A stretch of 64,000 bases of DNA, taken from the NCBI RefSeq assembly GCF_003048675.2, contig NZ_CP060707.1:1922001-1986000 (forward strand), written 5' to 3'. The position numbers and the translations under genes are program-made. The stretch's first letter is position 1, and each line of letters begins with the position of its first letter. The notes under the pieces are model-generated. The model was not told the origin of the DNA, searched no databases, and worked only from the letters and a program-made list of their open reading frames with translations. Positions 1 to 12,000 of this stretch are shown here, piece after piece. This stretch comes from Campylobacter concisus (lineage in GTDB: Bacteria; Campylobacterota; Campylobacteria; Campylobacterales; Campylobacteraceae).

Positions 1-831
1 TTCGATGCTCTTTGCACGCAAGAAGTTAAATGAATTCATCGCATCATCCATGCGTCCGGCTGAATTTATAAGAGGCGCTATAAGAAAGCTGATATCATCA
101 CACTCAAATTTATCCTTGCCGTAAAACTCTTTTATGACGCAAAATGCCGAGCGCTTCGAGGCATTTAGCTTGCAAATACCCATGCGAACAAGCATCCTAT
201 TCATATCTCTTAGCTCCATCATATCAGCTATTATCGCGATGGCTAAAAGCTCTAAAAACTTGCTCATATCGTAGTTTAGCTTGCAAACATCCTTTAGCGC
301 TCCAACTAAATACCAAGCCACTTCAGCACCGCAAATTTCGATATTTGGAAAGTTGCAGTCCTCTTGTTTTGGATTGATTATGGCGTAGGCTTCAGGCAGA
401 ACGGTTGGTGGCATGTGGTGATCTGTGATGATGAGATCGATGCCCTTTTCTTTGCAGATGCTAGCTGCCTCATTAGCTGAGATGCCGTTATCGACGGTGA
501 TTATTAGACTCACATCGCTTGCAAGCTCATCGATGATCTCAGGGTTTAAGCCGTATCCGTCCTTAAAGCGGTTGGGGATCTTTACTAGGTAGTTTTTTAC
601 GCTAAGATCATCAAAAAACTCGGCTAAAATCACACTTGAAACCACGCCATCAACGTCATAATCGCCAACAATAGCGATATGCTCGTTTCTCTCGATCGCC
701 TCTTTGATGCGATTAGCGCCTTTGTAGATATCCTTTAGGGCGCTTGGCGTTGGAATTTCACTAAGTTTTTTGTGTATGTCGTTACAAAATCTACGTGCTA
801 GTAAATTCCTAATATCCTCTTTAGTTAACAT
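1..831 (-). CDS. recJ: Single-stranded-DNA-specific exonuclease RecJ (3' end outside window)
   Basis: RecJ is a 5'-3' single-strand DNA exonuclease of the DHH phosphoesterase family that works in recombination and mismatch repair in the cytoplasm. The first 277 codons are present, read from the ATG at 831. The translation shows the metal-binding motif GDYDVDGVVSS and the family signature ITDHHMPP, and an in-frame stop lies not far upstream of the ATG. No strong Shine-Dalgarno sequence precedes this start, so the start is moderately sure. The C-terminal half lies beyond position 1. From memory, recJ sits next to pyrG in C. jejuni; here a barrel-protein gene lies between them. Confidence 0.93.
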   Translation of the reverse strand, partial: MLTKEDIRNLLARRFCNDIHKKLSEIPTPSALKDIYKGANRIKEAIERNEHIAIVGDYDVDGVVSSVILAEFFDDLSVKNYLVKIPNRFKDGYGLNPEIIDELASDVSLIITVDNGISANEAASICKEKGIDLIITDHHMPPTVLPEAYAIINPKQEDCNFPNIEICGAEVAWYLVGALKDVCKLNYDMSKFLELLAIAIIADMMELRDMNRMLVRMGICKLNASKRSAFCVIKEFYGKDKFECDDISFLIAPLINSAGRMDDAMNSFNFLRAKSIE

Positions 832-1145
832 AGCTTTGGCAAGGACTTTTTGACGCCCTGCCAACTTTGACTAATGCTATTTGCTCACTTAAATTTACGC
901 CCAAACTGCCAAAAATTTGGCAACAAAAATGCTTTTTTTTCATTGTAATCTTTCGTCTTTATTTTGAATGCTTTGATTATATCTTTTTGAAATTTAATTT
1001 CTTATAATTTTCATTGAAAGTAAGATTTTTAGGGCAAAAAACTTTTGTTAAATTGATACTCTTTATAAATTAGCCATTGTAAATTTGAAGTAAAAAATGA
1101 GAGAAATTTTAAGTAAAAATAAGGGGTCATAAGACCCCCCAAAAA
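832..1145. other. Intergenic region upstream of recJ
   Basis: These 314 bases separate recJ from the outer-membrane protein gene on the same strand. They hold the terminator of the upstream gene near 1123-1138 and presumably the recJ promoter. The rest is AT-rich and I see no coding frame or RNA gene in it. Confidence 0.6.
1111..1138 (-). terminator. Rho-independent terminator of the barrel-protein gene
   Basis: A perfect 6-bp stem GGGGTC/GACCCC with a 4-base loop (1123-1138) lies a few bases after the stop codon of the 1146-1754 gene. On the minus strand it is followed by the U-rich tail TTATTTTTACTT. Confidence 0.85.
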
Positions 1146-1754
1146 TTAAAATTTATATGTGTAGCCTAGGTAAGCGCCGATATCTGTTGATTTAAGGTTA
1201 TCAAAATCTTCATCAGTGCTATACCAAGATCTATCTGCTTTTATACCAAATTCAAGTGCATTATTTTTATCAAAGCTATACTCTGCACCAAGTCTTGTGC
1301 CAACTAGCCAACCAGCCTTTGTTGTATCATAAGTCGCTTTAAGTGTATTTGTATAAAGTCTTGCTTTAAAATTTACAACTGAAACGCCAGTGTATAAGCC
1401 TGCTATTAACTTAAAGTTATCTGTTATAGCTGGAGTATAGTCACCACCTACTACAAATTTATGTGTTGTCCATTTTATACTAACATCGTGTTTTACGCCA
1501 TTGTCAGTATAGTTAAAGTTATCTTTTGCCTCTGTATGATAGAAGTATCCACCATAAACTCTAGCTACGTCAAAGTCATAACCGCCTTTGATGCCAACAT
1601 TTGGTCTGTTATCCTTAAAACTAAGACCATCATTGTCTTTTAGCTTTGAGCTAAAATCATAGCCGCCCTCAACTCCGACAAATCCACCTTGTGCTAAAGC
1701 AAATGAGCCAGCAAGTGAAAGTGCCAAAACACTTTTTAAAACGCAATTTTTCAT
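1146..1754 (-). CDS. Outer-membrane beta-barrel protein (OmpA-like/porin-like small barrel)
   Basis: The 202-residue product has a clear signal peptide (MKNCVLKSVLALSLAGSFALA, cleaved about residue 21). It is rich in alternating aromatic and polar residues typical of an eight-stranded barrel and ends in YTYKF, the terminal phenylalanine signature recognised by the BAM complex. The ligand or role is not visible. The start is supported by AAAGGAG seven bases upstream, and the gene has its own terminator, so it is probably monocistronic. It sits between recJ and pyrG, which I recall as neighbours in C. jejuni, so it may be a local insertion. Alternative: a short surface protein of the opacity family. 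Confidence 0.8.
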   Translation of the reverse strand: MKNCVLKSVLALSLAGSFALAQGGFVGVEGGYDFSSKLKDNDGLSFKDNRPNVGIKGGYDFDVARVYGGYFYHTEAKDNFNYTDNGVKHDVSIKWTTHKFVVGGDYTPAITDNFKLIAGLYTGVSVVNFKARLYTNTLKATYDTTKAGWLVGTRLGAEYSFDKNNALEFGIKADRSWYSTDEDFDNLKSTDIGAYLGYTYKF

Positions 1755-1914
1755 TTTTTCTCCTTTATAAATGATTGCGTAAGCATTGTATGTTTAGCAA
1801 GATTAAAAAATACTTAAATGATTTAAATTTTATCAATAATACGTTTACTTTTATTTTTAATATAAATTTGAGAGAAAATTAAAGAAAATTTGGCAAGAAA
1901 ACTTGCCAAATTTA

Positions 1915-3576
<1,662 letters not shown>

Positions 3577-3675
3577 TTAATCTGCCGATTATACCCCTTA
3601 AATATTTAGTAAGGCATTAATCTTGCAATTTTTAAAAATTATTCTTTAAGTTTTTTTGTTATAGACTTCGACATC

Positions 3676-3891
3676 ATGATTAAAAACTGCTTAAAAAACA
3701 TCGCCTCTTTATATATAGACGGCTTTAAAAATATGAAAATAGGCAAGAAACTATGGCTTCTCATAGCGATAAAGCTTATCATTATGTTTGGGATATTAAA
3801 GGTCTTCATATTTGATGAAACTCTTAATACCAAATTTCAAACCGACGAAGAAAAAAGCGAATTTGTAATTCGTAATTTAATAAAGGAATAA
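3676..3891 (+). CDS. DUF4492 family small membrane protein, first gene of the cytochrome bd operon
   Basis: The 71-residue protein has an amphipathic, basic N-terminus, one hydrophobic helix (about residues 27-46, LWLLIAIKLIIMFGILKVFIF) and a charged C-terminal tail. It matches my memory of DUF4492 proteins that precede cydA in Campylobacterota. Its stop codon ends one base before the cydA ATG, so the two are almost certainly translationally coupled. A role in assembly or stability of the bd oxidase is inferred from position only. The Shine-Dalgarno sequence is weak. A TATAGA element at 3660-3665 could be the -10, which would leave a very short leader. Confidence 0.75.
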   Translation: MIKNCLKNIASLYIDGFKNMKIGKKLWLLIAIKLIIMFGILKVFIFDETLNTKFQTDEEKSEFVIRNLIKE

Positions 3892-3892
3892 A

Positions 3893-5428
3893 ATGTCTGA
3901 GATGGATTTTGTTGATTGGTCTAGGGCTCAGTTTGCGCTGACTGCCATTTACCACTTTTTGTTTGTCCCGCTTACGTTGGGGCTAAGTTTTATCATCGCC
4001 ATTATGGAGACGATATATGTCAAAACTGGCGATAAAGCCTGGCTTGAGATAACGAAATTTTGGCTAAAGCTCTTTGGTATAAATTTCGCTATTGGTGTAG
4101 CTACTGGCATCATCATGGAGTTTGAGTTTGGTACAAACTGGGCGAATTATAGCTGGTTTGTCGGCGATATATTTGGCGCTCCGCTTGCGATCGAGGGCTT
4201 GCTAGCATTTTTCATGGAGAGTACATTTTTTGCCATTATGTTTTTTGGCTGGGAAAAGGTTAGTAAGAAATTTCACCTGCTTTCAACATGGCTTGTTGCG
4301 ATCGGTTCAAATTTAAGCGCACTTTGGATCTTAATCGCAAATGGCTGGATGCAATACCCAATCGGCATGAAATTTAACCCAGATACCGCTAGAATGGAGA
4401 TGCAAAATTTCTTCGAAGTCGCGCTAAATCCACTTGGTATCACTAAATTTTTACACACAGTAACTAGCGGCTACACTATCTCAGCTATTTTTGTGATAGG
4501 AATTTCTGCTTGGTTTTTGATAAAAAAACGCCACATCTTGCTAGCTAAAAAAAGTATCGTCGTTGCTAGCGCATTTGGCCTTATCACTTCAGCATTTTTG
4601 CTACTTAGCGGTGATGAGAGCGCATATCTTGCAGCTCAAAAGCAGCCTATGAAGCTAGCAGCCATGGAGGGACTTTACAAGGGCGAGAAAAACGCTGGCC
4701 TAGTTGCAGCTGGTATTTTAAACCCAGCTAAAAAGCTTGGCGATGAGAGCGATGCCTTTTTGTTTGAGATAAAAGTACCTTACGCACTTGGCATCATGGC
4801 AAACAGAGAGCTTGACTCATTTACACCAGGCATCAACGACCTACTTTATGGCAACAGTGAGCACAATCTAATAAGCGTAGAAGAGAAGATGGCAAAGGGT
4901 AAAGTAGCTATCGAAGCTCTTAAGAACTACAAAGAAGCCAAAAAAGCAAATGACGAGAGCTTGATGAAAAGCTCACTTTCAAATTTAGAAAGCAATCTAA
5001 ATTTCTTAGGATATGGCTATCTTAAAGATGCAAAAGATGCTGTGCCGCCAGTTGCGCTTACATTTTATAGCTTCCACATTATGGTCGCGCTTGGCACTTA
5101 CTTCATAGCTCTTTTTATTATCACTCTTTATCTAAATCTCTCAAGAAAATATAAATTTGAAAACATAAGAGCATTTTTGTGGATCTGCCTCTTTACCATA
5201 CCGCTTGGCTATATCGCAGCTGAGGCTGGCTGGATAGTAGCAGAGGTCGGCCGTCAGCCATGGGCGATACAAGATCTCATGACCGTTGGCGTCGGGGCTA
5301 CAAATTTATCTGACTCAAATGTCAAAATTTCATTTATATTATTTGCTGTTTTATTTACGGTCTTGCTGATTGCCGAGATCAAAATCATGCTTAAGCAAAT
5401 AAAGATAGGATTTAACGACCATGCATAG
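3893..5428 (+). CDS. cydA: Cytochrome bd-type quinol oxidase subunit I
   Basis: CydA carries the haems and the quinol site of the bd oxidase, which reduces oxygen to water in the inner membrane at low oxygen tension. The 511-residue product starts MSEMDFVDWSRAQFALT, with the conserved Arg-Ala-Gln-Phe next to the first helix. It has multiple membrane segments, a periplasmic quinol loop after residue 240 (GDESAYLAAQKQPMKLAAME) and the late GRQPW motif. It overlaps cydB by 8 bases, so the pair is one operon. From memory, the C. jejuni homologue is often called CioA because it is cyanide-insensitive. Confidence 0.97.
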   Translation: MSEMDFVDWSRAQFALTAIYHFLFVPLTLGLSFIIAIMETIYVKTGDKAWLEITKFWLKLFGINFAIGVATGIIMEFEFGTNWANYSWFVGDIFGAPLAIEGLLAFFMESTFFAIMFFGWEKVSKKFHLLSTWLVAIGSNLSALWILIANGWMQYPIGMKFNPDTARMEMQNFFEVALNPLGITKFLHTVTSGYTISAIFVIGISAWFLIKKRHILLAKKSIVVASAFGLITSAFLLLSGDESAYLAAQKQPMKLAAMEGLYKGEKNAGLVAAGILNPAKKLGDESDAFLFEIKVPYALGIMANRELDSFTPGINDLLYGNSEHNLISVEEKMAKGKVAIEALKNYKEAKKANDESLMKSSLSNLESNLNFLGYGYLKDAKDAVPPVALTFYSFHIMVALGTYFIALFIITLYLNLSRKYKFENIRAFLWICLFTIPLGYIAAEAGWIVAEVGRQPWAIQDLMTVGVGATNLSDSNVKISFILFAVLFTVLLIAEIKIMLKQIKIGFNDHA

Positions 5429-6545
5429 TTTAAGCTTAGAAAATTTACAAATTTATTGGTGGTTTATAGTTAGCCTTCTTGGCGGACTTTTGGTGTTTAT
5501 GATGTTTGTTCAAGGCGGCCAGTCGCTCATCTTTAGCCTTGGTAAGGACGAGCTTAAAAAAGATATGCTCATAAATTCTATCGGTAGAAAATGGGAGCTT
5601 ACATTTACGACGCTTGTTATGTTTGGCGGTGCGTGCTTTGCGGCATTCCCACTATTTTACGCTACAAGTTTTGGTGGCGCTTACTGGGTTTGGCTGGCTA
5701 TTTTATTTTGCTTTATCATCCAAGCTGTAAGCTACGAGTACCGCAAAAAGCCTGATAACTTCTTAGGCGCTAGAACTTATGAAATTTTCCTTTTCATAAA
5801 TGGCTCGCTTGGCGTTATCCTTATCGGCATGGCGGTTAGTACATTTTTTAGCGGAAGTGACTTTGTGCTAAATGAGCACAATTTTGTCGAGTGGAAAACT
5901 CCATTTCGTGGTCTTGAAGCTTTATCAAATCCTTACTTATACTTGCTTGGCATAGCGATGTTTTTCTTATCTCGCATAGGCGGCTGCTTATATCTTATGA
6001 ACAACATTGCTGATGGCGAATTTATACAAAACGCTAGAAAACAGCTACTTGTTAATACCGTGCTATTCTTGCCATTTTTCTTAGGATTTCTTGCGTGGAT
6101 ACTTACAAAAGATGGCTTTGCATACGACGCAAACGGCGTAGTTAGCCTTGTGCCTTACAAATACGCTATAAATTTGATCGAGATGCCTGTCGCTGGCGCA
6201 CTACTACTTGTTGGCGTTCTTTTGGTGCTTGTTGGAATTTTCCAAGGGGCATTTACAAAAAGCATTCGCGGAATTTTCGCTTACGGCGTTGGCGTTACGC
6301 TAGCTGTGACTGCACTATTTTTGATAACAGGACTAAACGGCACAGCATTTTATCCGTCATTTAGCGACCTTGCTAGTTCGCTAACTATCAAAAATGCAAG
6401 CTCAAGCCACTACACACTTGGCGTTATGGCATATGTTAGCTTGTTAGTGCCTTTCGTGCTTGCCTATATCGTCGTAGTTTGGAGAGCGATAGATAGCAAG
6501 AAGATCACGCAAGATGAGATCAAAAACGATCATCACGCATACTAA
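5421..6545 (+). CDS. cydB: Cytochrome bd-type quinol oxidase subunit II
   Basis: CydB is the structural partner of CydA in the inner membrane. The 374-residue protein is almost entirely hydrophobic, with about eight or nine predicted helices. It begins with WWFIVSLLGGLLVFMMFVQGG, the usual N-terminal helix of this family. The ATG lies inside the end of cydA, giving an 8-base overlap and translational coupling. A very small membrane-protein gene follows 9 bases after the stop. Confidence 0.96.
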   Translation: MHSLSLENLQIYWWFIVSLLGGLLVFMMFVQGGQSLIFSLGKDELKKDMLINSIGRKWELTFTTLVMFGGACFAAFPLFYATSFGGAYWVWLAILFCFIIQAVSYEYRKKPDNFLGARTYEIFLFINGSLGVILIGMAVSTFFSGSDFVLNEHNFVEWKTPFRGLEALSNPYLYLLGIAMFFLSRIGGCLYLMNNIADGEFIQNARKQLLVNTVLFLPFFLGFLAWILTKDGFAYDANGVVSLVPYKYAINLIEMPVAGALLLVGVLLVLVGIFQGAFTKSIRGIFAYGVGVTLAVTALFLITGLNGTAFYPSFSDLASSLTIKNASSSHYTLGVMAYVSLLVPFVLAYIVVVWRAIDSKKITQDEIKNDHHAY

Positions 6546-6554
6546 GGATAAAAG

Positions 6555-6656
6555 ATGTTAGAAGCAGGAATTTTTTTGATACTTTGGCCAGTAACGCTAT
6601 TTATTAGCTACAAATTTGTTCTCTTTTCTCTTAAGAAATTTGACGCAAATAACTAA
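6555..6656 (+). CDS. 33-residue single-helix membrane protein, CydX-like by position
   Basis: An ATG at 6555, preceded by AAGGATAAAAG, opens a 33-codon frame. It reads MLEAGIFLILWPVTLFISYK followed by a short basic tail. It has one membrane helix and lies 9 bases after cydB and directly before the operon terminator. Short one-helix subunits (CydX/YbgT) follow cydB in many bacteria and stabilise the oxidase. That identity is inferred from size, topology and place, because I see no diagnostic sequence motif. Confidence 0.7.
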   Translation: MLEAGIFLILWPVTLFISYKFVLFSLKKFDANN

Positions 6657-6700
6657 AATTTAGGGGCATTTGCTCCTAAATTCTTCTTTTTATTTTTACC
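6657..6700 (+). terminator. Rho-independent terminator of the cyd operon
   Basis: An 11-bp stem with one G-T wobble (6657-6667 with 6672-6682, loop ATTT) starts immediately after the stop of the 33-codon gene. It is followed by a pyrimidine tail rich in T. It closes the DUF4492-cydA-cydB-small-protein unit. Confidence 0.92.
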
Positions 6701-6812
6701 TCTTAAAACGACTTCTTTATAAACTTACTTAAGCCTCTTTTCATATAAGCGTTAGTTTTGTGTGAAATTTGGGGAGTAAGATATCAATAAATTTCTACAG
6801 AAGGAGTGAAAA

Positions 6813-8579
6813 ATGAGCAAGAATTTCTTAGGTTCAGTTGCCCTTGCGGCTGTTTTGGTGAGTGGTTTTGGCTTTAGTGCTCCACTAAACGCTGGAGTCT
6901 TGGCTCATCAAGTAAAGGTTCAAGGAGAGCTTGGCTCAGTCTTTATAAACCCCTACGATGTATCGCCGCTAACTGCTATCATCGATAGAGCTGGCAAGGA
7001 CATCAAAGATATCCACGTCAAAGTAAAGGGCAAGCCAGATGGCGGCATCGATATCGACTACAACGTCTCAGAGCATGCCTTGCTCACGCATGATGGCGTG
7101 CCTATTTGGGGACTTTATCCTGACTATCTAAACGAGGTCGTGCTTAGTTATACATTTAACGGAGCTAAAAAGGTTGAGACATATAAAATTTACGCCCAAC
7201 CGATCGTCACATATAGCCGTGATTTTAGATTCTCACACATGCAAAAAACTCGCGTCAAAAAGGTCGATCCTGCCTTTAAAAACAGGCTCTATCTCATAAA
7301 CAACACAATAACAAGCGTCTATAAACCGCTTGATTGGAAAAATGGCGGAGCTGCTAGTTGGAACGACTTTACCGAAAACTACATCGTAGATACCAAGGGC
7401 GAGGTCAGATGGTATCTTGACTATCAGAAATTTTACGACCGCAGTGAGAGAAGAGTGATGGATGGGGGCATGATGATGGGATTTCATCAGCTAAAAAACG
7501 GCGATATCAGCTTTGGCATGGCACAAAGATATCTTAGATATGACCTCATGGGAAAAGAAATTTACAACCGCCCGCTACCTAGAGGCTACATCGATCTAAG
7601 CCACGAGGTGATGCCACTAAAAGATGATCACGCGCTTCTTAGAGTAGCAAAATACAACTACCACCACAAAAACGGCAAAATTTCTCACACCATAAGAGAC
7701 CACATCATCGAGGTCGATAACACCGGCAAGGTGGTAGAGGAGTGGGATCTAAATGAAATTTTTGGCAACAACGTATATCGTAGCAACCTCATAAAGGCGC
7801 TTGATGCTAGGGCTGTTTGCCTAAATATCGATATGGACGCAAAAGAGATCAAGATAAGCGATGATCTACCATTTGGCGATGTCACCTCCACTGGCACAGG
7901 CAGAAACTGGGCGCATGTAAATTCTATCTCATACGATGAGAGCGATGATAGCATCATCCTTTCGCTTCGCCACCAAGGCATCGTAAAGATAGGACGTGAC
8001 AAGAAAGTAAAATGGATATTAGCCTCGCCCGAGGGTTGGAGCGAGGACTTTAAAGCAAAAGTGCTAACTCCAGTTGATAGCAAGGGCAATAAGATAAAAT
8101 GTGAAAACTCAAAATGCGAGGGTGAGTTTGACTGGTCATGGACACAGCACACCGCATGGCTAACGCCAAGATACGAAAACAAGGGCGACATAAAACACCT
8201 AAGCGTCTTTGACAATGGCGATGCTAGAGGCATGGAGCAGCCAGCCTTTAAAGAGGATAAATACTCCCGCGCGGTTGAGTACAAGATAGATGAGAAAAAG
8301 GGCACGGTTGAGCAGACTTGGCAGTTTGGCAAGGAGCGTGGATTTGACTTTTATAGTGCAGTCACCAGCAACGTCGAGTGGCAAAAGGATAAAAGCACCT
8401 ACTTTATCTCAAGCTCAAATGTAAATTTACTGCGCCCTGACAAGACTATCAAGATGGTCTTAGTCGAGATCGACCCAAAGACAAATGATATAAAATTTGA
8501 AATGGATGTGGATTCTGCATCAAGAGATGATGTCGCTTATAGAGCGATGGTTATCGATCCAGAAGTGTTTAGTTATTAA
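6813..8579 (+). CDS. assT: Periplasmic aryl-sulfate sulfotransferase
   Basis: AssT moves a sulfate group from one phenolic ester to another phenol in the periplasm without PAPS. The 588-residue product has a signal peptide (residues 1-28) and the length of the enterobacterial enzyme. The likely catalytic histidine is in WTQHTAW (about residue 446). It lies just after a close cysteine pair, CENSKC (430 and 435), matching the disulfide near the active site of the E. coli CFT073 enzyme. Other conserved histidines are in GFHQLKNG and WAHVNS. The start follows AGAAGGAG. The disulfide implies dependence on a DsbL/DsbI pair, which is present at 50773-52058. The gene stands alone between two hairpins. 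Confidence 0.93.
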   Translation: MSKNFLGSVALAAVLVSGFGFSAPLNAGVLAHQVKVQGELGSVFINPYDVSPLTAIIDRAGKDIKDIHVKVKGKPDGGIDIDYNVSEHALLTHDGVPIWGLYPDYLNEVVLSYTFNGAKKVETYKIYAQPIVTYSRDFRFSHMQKTRVKKVDPAFKNRLYLINNTITSVYKPLDWKNGGAASWNDFTENYIVDTKGEVRWYLDYQKFYDRSERRVMDGGMMMGFHQLKNGDISFGMAQRYLRYDLMGKEIYNRPLPRGYIDLSHEVMPLKDDHALLRVAKYNYHHKNGKISHTIRDHIIEVDNTGKVVEEWDLNEIFGNNVYRSNLIKALDARAVCLNIDMDAKEIKISDDLPFGDVTSTGTGRNWAHVNSISYDESDDSIILSLRHQGIVKIGRDKKVKWILASPEGWSEDFKAKVLTPVDSKGNKIKCENSKCEGEFDWSWTQHTAWLTPRYENKGDIKHLSVFDNGDARGMEQPAFKEDKYSRAVEYKIDEKKGTVEQTWQFGKERGFDFYSAVTSNVEWQKDKSTYFISSSNVNLLRPDKTIKMVLVEIDPKTNDIKFEMDVDSASRDDVAYRAMVIDPEVFSY

Positions 8580-8584
8580 ATTTT

Positions 8585-8607
8585 GGTGTGAGACCCCCTC
8601 TCACACC
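8585..8607. terminator. Hairpin between assT and the convergent small gene
   Basis: A 9-bp GC-containing stem GGTGTGAGA/TCTCACACC with a CCCCC loop lies 5 bases after the assT stop and 8 bases beyond the end of the convergent gene. It has no long T tract on either side, so it is a likely but not textbook terminator, perhaps used in both directions. Confidence 0.65.
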
Positions 8608-8615
8608 GAAGTATA

Positions 8616-8966
8616 TTAGTTATTATGTTGAAATTTATAAATTTCTTCTTTGACGCTAGTTAGGTCAAAATTTATCGCTCGCTCTAGCTCTAGCAAGCTT
8701 ACATCTTCGTCTATCTCAAGAGCCATCGCTATCTCGTTTAGCTCTTTTGCTTCCTCATTTGCAAGGATCGCACTCTTAAAACTAGCCTCATCTATCTGGC
8801 CAAATTTTGAAAAGATCGATTTAAATTTATCTTTTAAAATTTCTCTACTTAGCTTTTTATCTTCTAAAGCCTTCTTCGTGCCACCATTTCTGTTACAGGT
8901 TCTAAATATAAAATCTATTGTTTCATTTACTTCATCGAGTAAATTTTTTGTCTTCTCGCTTTGCAT
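8616..8966 (-). CDS. Uncharacterised 116-residue helical protein downstream of the giant adhesin gene
   Basis: I do not recognise this protein. I start it at the ATG at 8966 (MQSEKTKNLLDEV), which has GGGAG six bases upstream, not at the GTG 24 bases earlier. It is acidic, has no signal peptide or membrane segment, and looks fully alpha-helical with coiled-coil-like heptads (residues 5-25 and 55-110). It starts 70 bases after the stop of the 4374-residue gene on the same strand. I see no good terminator between them, so co-transcription is plausible. A cytoplasmic partner of the secreted protein is only a guess. Confidence 0.7.
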   Translation of the reverse strand: MQSEKTKNLLDEVNETIDFIFRTCNRNGGTKKALEDKKLSREILKDKFKSIFSKFGQIDEASFKSAILANEEAKELNEIAMALEIDEDVSLLELERAINFDLTSVKEEIYKFQHNN

Positions 8967-9035
8967 ACAAACTCCCTTCACCGCAAACAAATTCGAAGCA
9001 AGGCAGACTTTATCCGCCCTGCTTATATTTTTAGA

Positions 9036-12000
9036 CTAGATAACGTGGATCTCGTCTTTGATCTGAATAGTTACGGTGTTGTTTGTATATGTTGTGTAAC
9101 CATCTTCTGAAGCACCTTGATGCCATCCGCTGCCTTTAACATCCTCTTTTAGATCGACTACATCACCTTTATCGCCTGTGATTTTTAGCGTATGTTTATC
9201 ATCAGTCATATCTAGGACATCTTTTATGCCAACTTTTAGAGTAGTGTTTTTAGCACCAGATATGTCAAGCTCTTCAAAATTCTTAGCATGATATGAAACA
9301 TGTTTTAGATCTATGGTATCTTCTGGGCTAGATATGATTAGCTTATCATAGCCTTTACCGCCATCAAGGGCACCTTTATCATCTACGCCACCTATAACGT
9401 GTGCTGCTTTGATAGTTAGAGTATCATCGCCATTGCCTAGATCTATCTTAGCTTTATCTATATCATCACCCTTGATAGTTACGCTATCGTTGCCATCGCC
9501 AGTTGAAATTCCAACTTTAGTAAATATAGTATTTGCTACTGTATCTCCTACTATCACAGTGTCATTACCTGCACCTGTGATGATCTTAGCACCATTAGCA
9601 ACATCATCTTTGATCTCTATGTAATCATCGCCTTTACCAGATATAACAGTAGAACTATCAAGGTCTGTAGCCACGATTAATCTGTTATTGCCGTCGCCTA
9701 GATCTATCTTAGAGTCCATATTTATCCAACCCCAGCCATTACCACTCTCATGGATATTTACTACATCATCGCCAGAGCCAAGTGTAAATTCTGATTTATG
9801 AGTTATAGTTTTGACATCTATCTCATAGTTATCATTGCCATTTATCTGTGGTTGCAACTCAGTAGAAGCTTTTAGTACTGGTCCATGTCCTTCTAACAAT
9901 AAACCTGTATTATTATCTCCATAGATAGCTTCAGCATTGATCTTTATGTTTTTAACAGGATCAGCTGGCTTATCGCTAAAGTCAAATACTAGATCTTCAC
10001 TTGCTTGTTTGCCCATATTTCCAGCTTCATCTACCAAATAAGCTTTAGCACTTAGGTTAAAGCCATTAGCTGTTTTACCAAAAGGTATTAACTCTTTTGA
10101 TGGATAGGTAATGTTTGCAACAGAAGTTAGATCTACGTAACCTCTCTTAAGATCAAGCTCTGTAATGGTTACTGGTTCTTTAACAACACCTTTATTCCAT
10201 GCTCCAACATTTGAATGAACTTCATAATATAGCTTATCGCCAACTTTAATTAAGCCTTGATCAACTGCCTCTTTTGAGAACCTAGCGCAGCAATATATAA
10301 CGTTATTTTCGTTAGATATATTATCGCTCCAGCTATATTTACCATCGTGGTTTTTATCACCAAGATAATCAATCCTTAAATCAACTATCTTAGTATCAAC
10401 TGTTACATTAGCTACACATTCAGGGCTAGTGTTACCAGCTTTATCTACTGCTTGATATGAGATTATATGCTCACCATCGCTAAGAGGATTAGTGATCTTA
10501 TAGTTCCAAGAACCATTTTTATCAGCTTTAGTTGTGACTACATTCTCATGATGTTCACCATATTTTATGATGATTACAGATCCAGCCTCAGCTGTGCCTT
10601 TTAGAACTGGAGTGTTATCATTTGTAAATTTGTCTTTAACGTTTCCAGTAAAATCAACAACATCATTGGTTTTTACATTATCTTCAATACTATTCAAAGT
10701 TACCTCAGGCTTTGTCGTATCAACTGTTACTGTGATTAGGCTTGAAGGCTCACTCTCTTTGCCAAACACATTTTTAGCAATTGCTTTTATCTCATAGTCG
10801 CCATCAGCCCATGGAGAATTCTCTTTTGGTTCATAATGCCAACTACCGTTAGCATCCACTGGGATATTTTCAGCGATTATTCTATCGCCATTTTTAAGAG
10901 TGATAGTTGTGCCAGCTTCAGCTTTACCCATTAACGTAGGGGTATTGTCATTTGTTATAGCTATAGCACCTTCCAAGACATTACCAGTTGTATCTCCAGC
11001 ATTTATGCTGATTGGGTCCTTTGGATCTATACCATACTCGTTATCTAGAACTGCCTTGATAACTGGAGCTTTTGGAGCAAAACCTACTATTTTTACTGCA
11101 TCCATAGAACCTTCACTTACATTACCTGCATCATCAACTAGTCTATAAGACGGAGTTTGGAAGCCTCTTGATTTTGGCATATCGATGCTAAATTCATCTC
11201 TTTCTATAAAGCCTTTAGCTATATCTTGCGCAGTTACTTTAAAGATATCTGTCCAAGTTTTAGCGTCGCTTCCAAGAATTTGAACCCTATCGCCTGCTTT
11301 TACAGTATTTTCTGGGATGTCGATAACCCATTTAAGCTTACCATCTTTTAGAGCTGAAGCATCAGCTATGTCTATCTTCTTATCGCTATTTGTATCAGTT
11401 GTTATCTTAACTGTTGGAGCGCCGATAGTTGTATCAACATCTACACTTGACCACTCTGATACAGCACTTCTGTTGCCTGCTCTATCGGTTGTTTGAACTT
11501 TAAGAGTATGTACTCCATCTTCTAGTGCAGCATGTACTTTGCCACCCCAGTTTAAATTTGCCTCAAATGTATATTCCCAGTTGCCGTCTTTATCAGCTGT
11601 AACTGTTACTTCTTTGCCATCTTTAAATACCATTCTATCATCTACCATTATCTTAACAGTTGAGAATGCCTCAGCTGTACCTTTTAGTGTTGGCAAATTG
11701 TCATTTGTTAGAGCATTTTTAACATTACCTACAACACCACCAGCAACATCATCGATGATCTCAGTTATAACTGGCTGTGTAGTGCTTGTATCAACATTTA
11801 CAGTTGCGACATTTGATGGATCGCTAACATTACCAGCTTTATCAGTTGCGATAGCTACTACATTATACTCACCCTCAGCAAGTGGTGATTTTGGAGTAAA
11901 TTCCCAGTTACCATCACTATCTACAACGATATCTTCAGCAATGATATTGTTAGCATTTTTAAGAACGATAGTTGAGCCAGCCTCAGCTTTTCCTTTAAAT

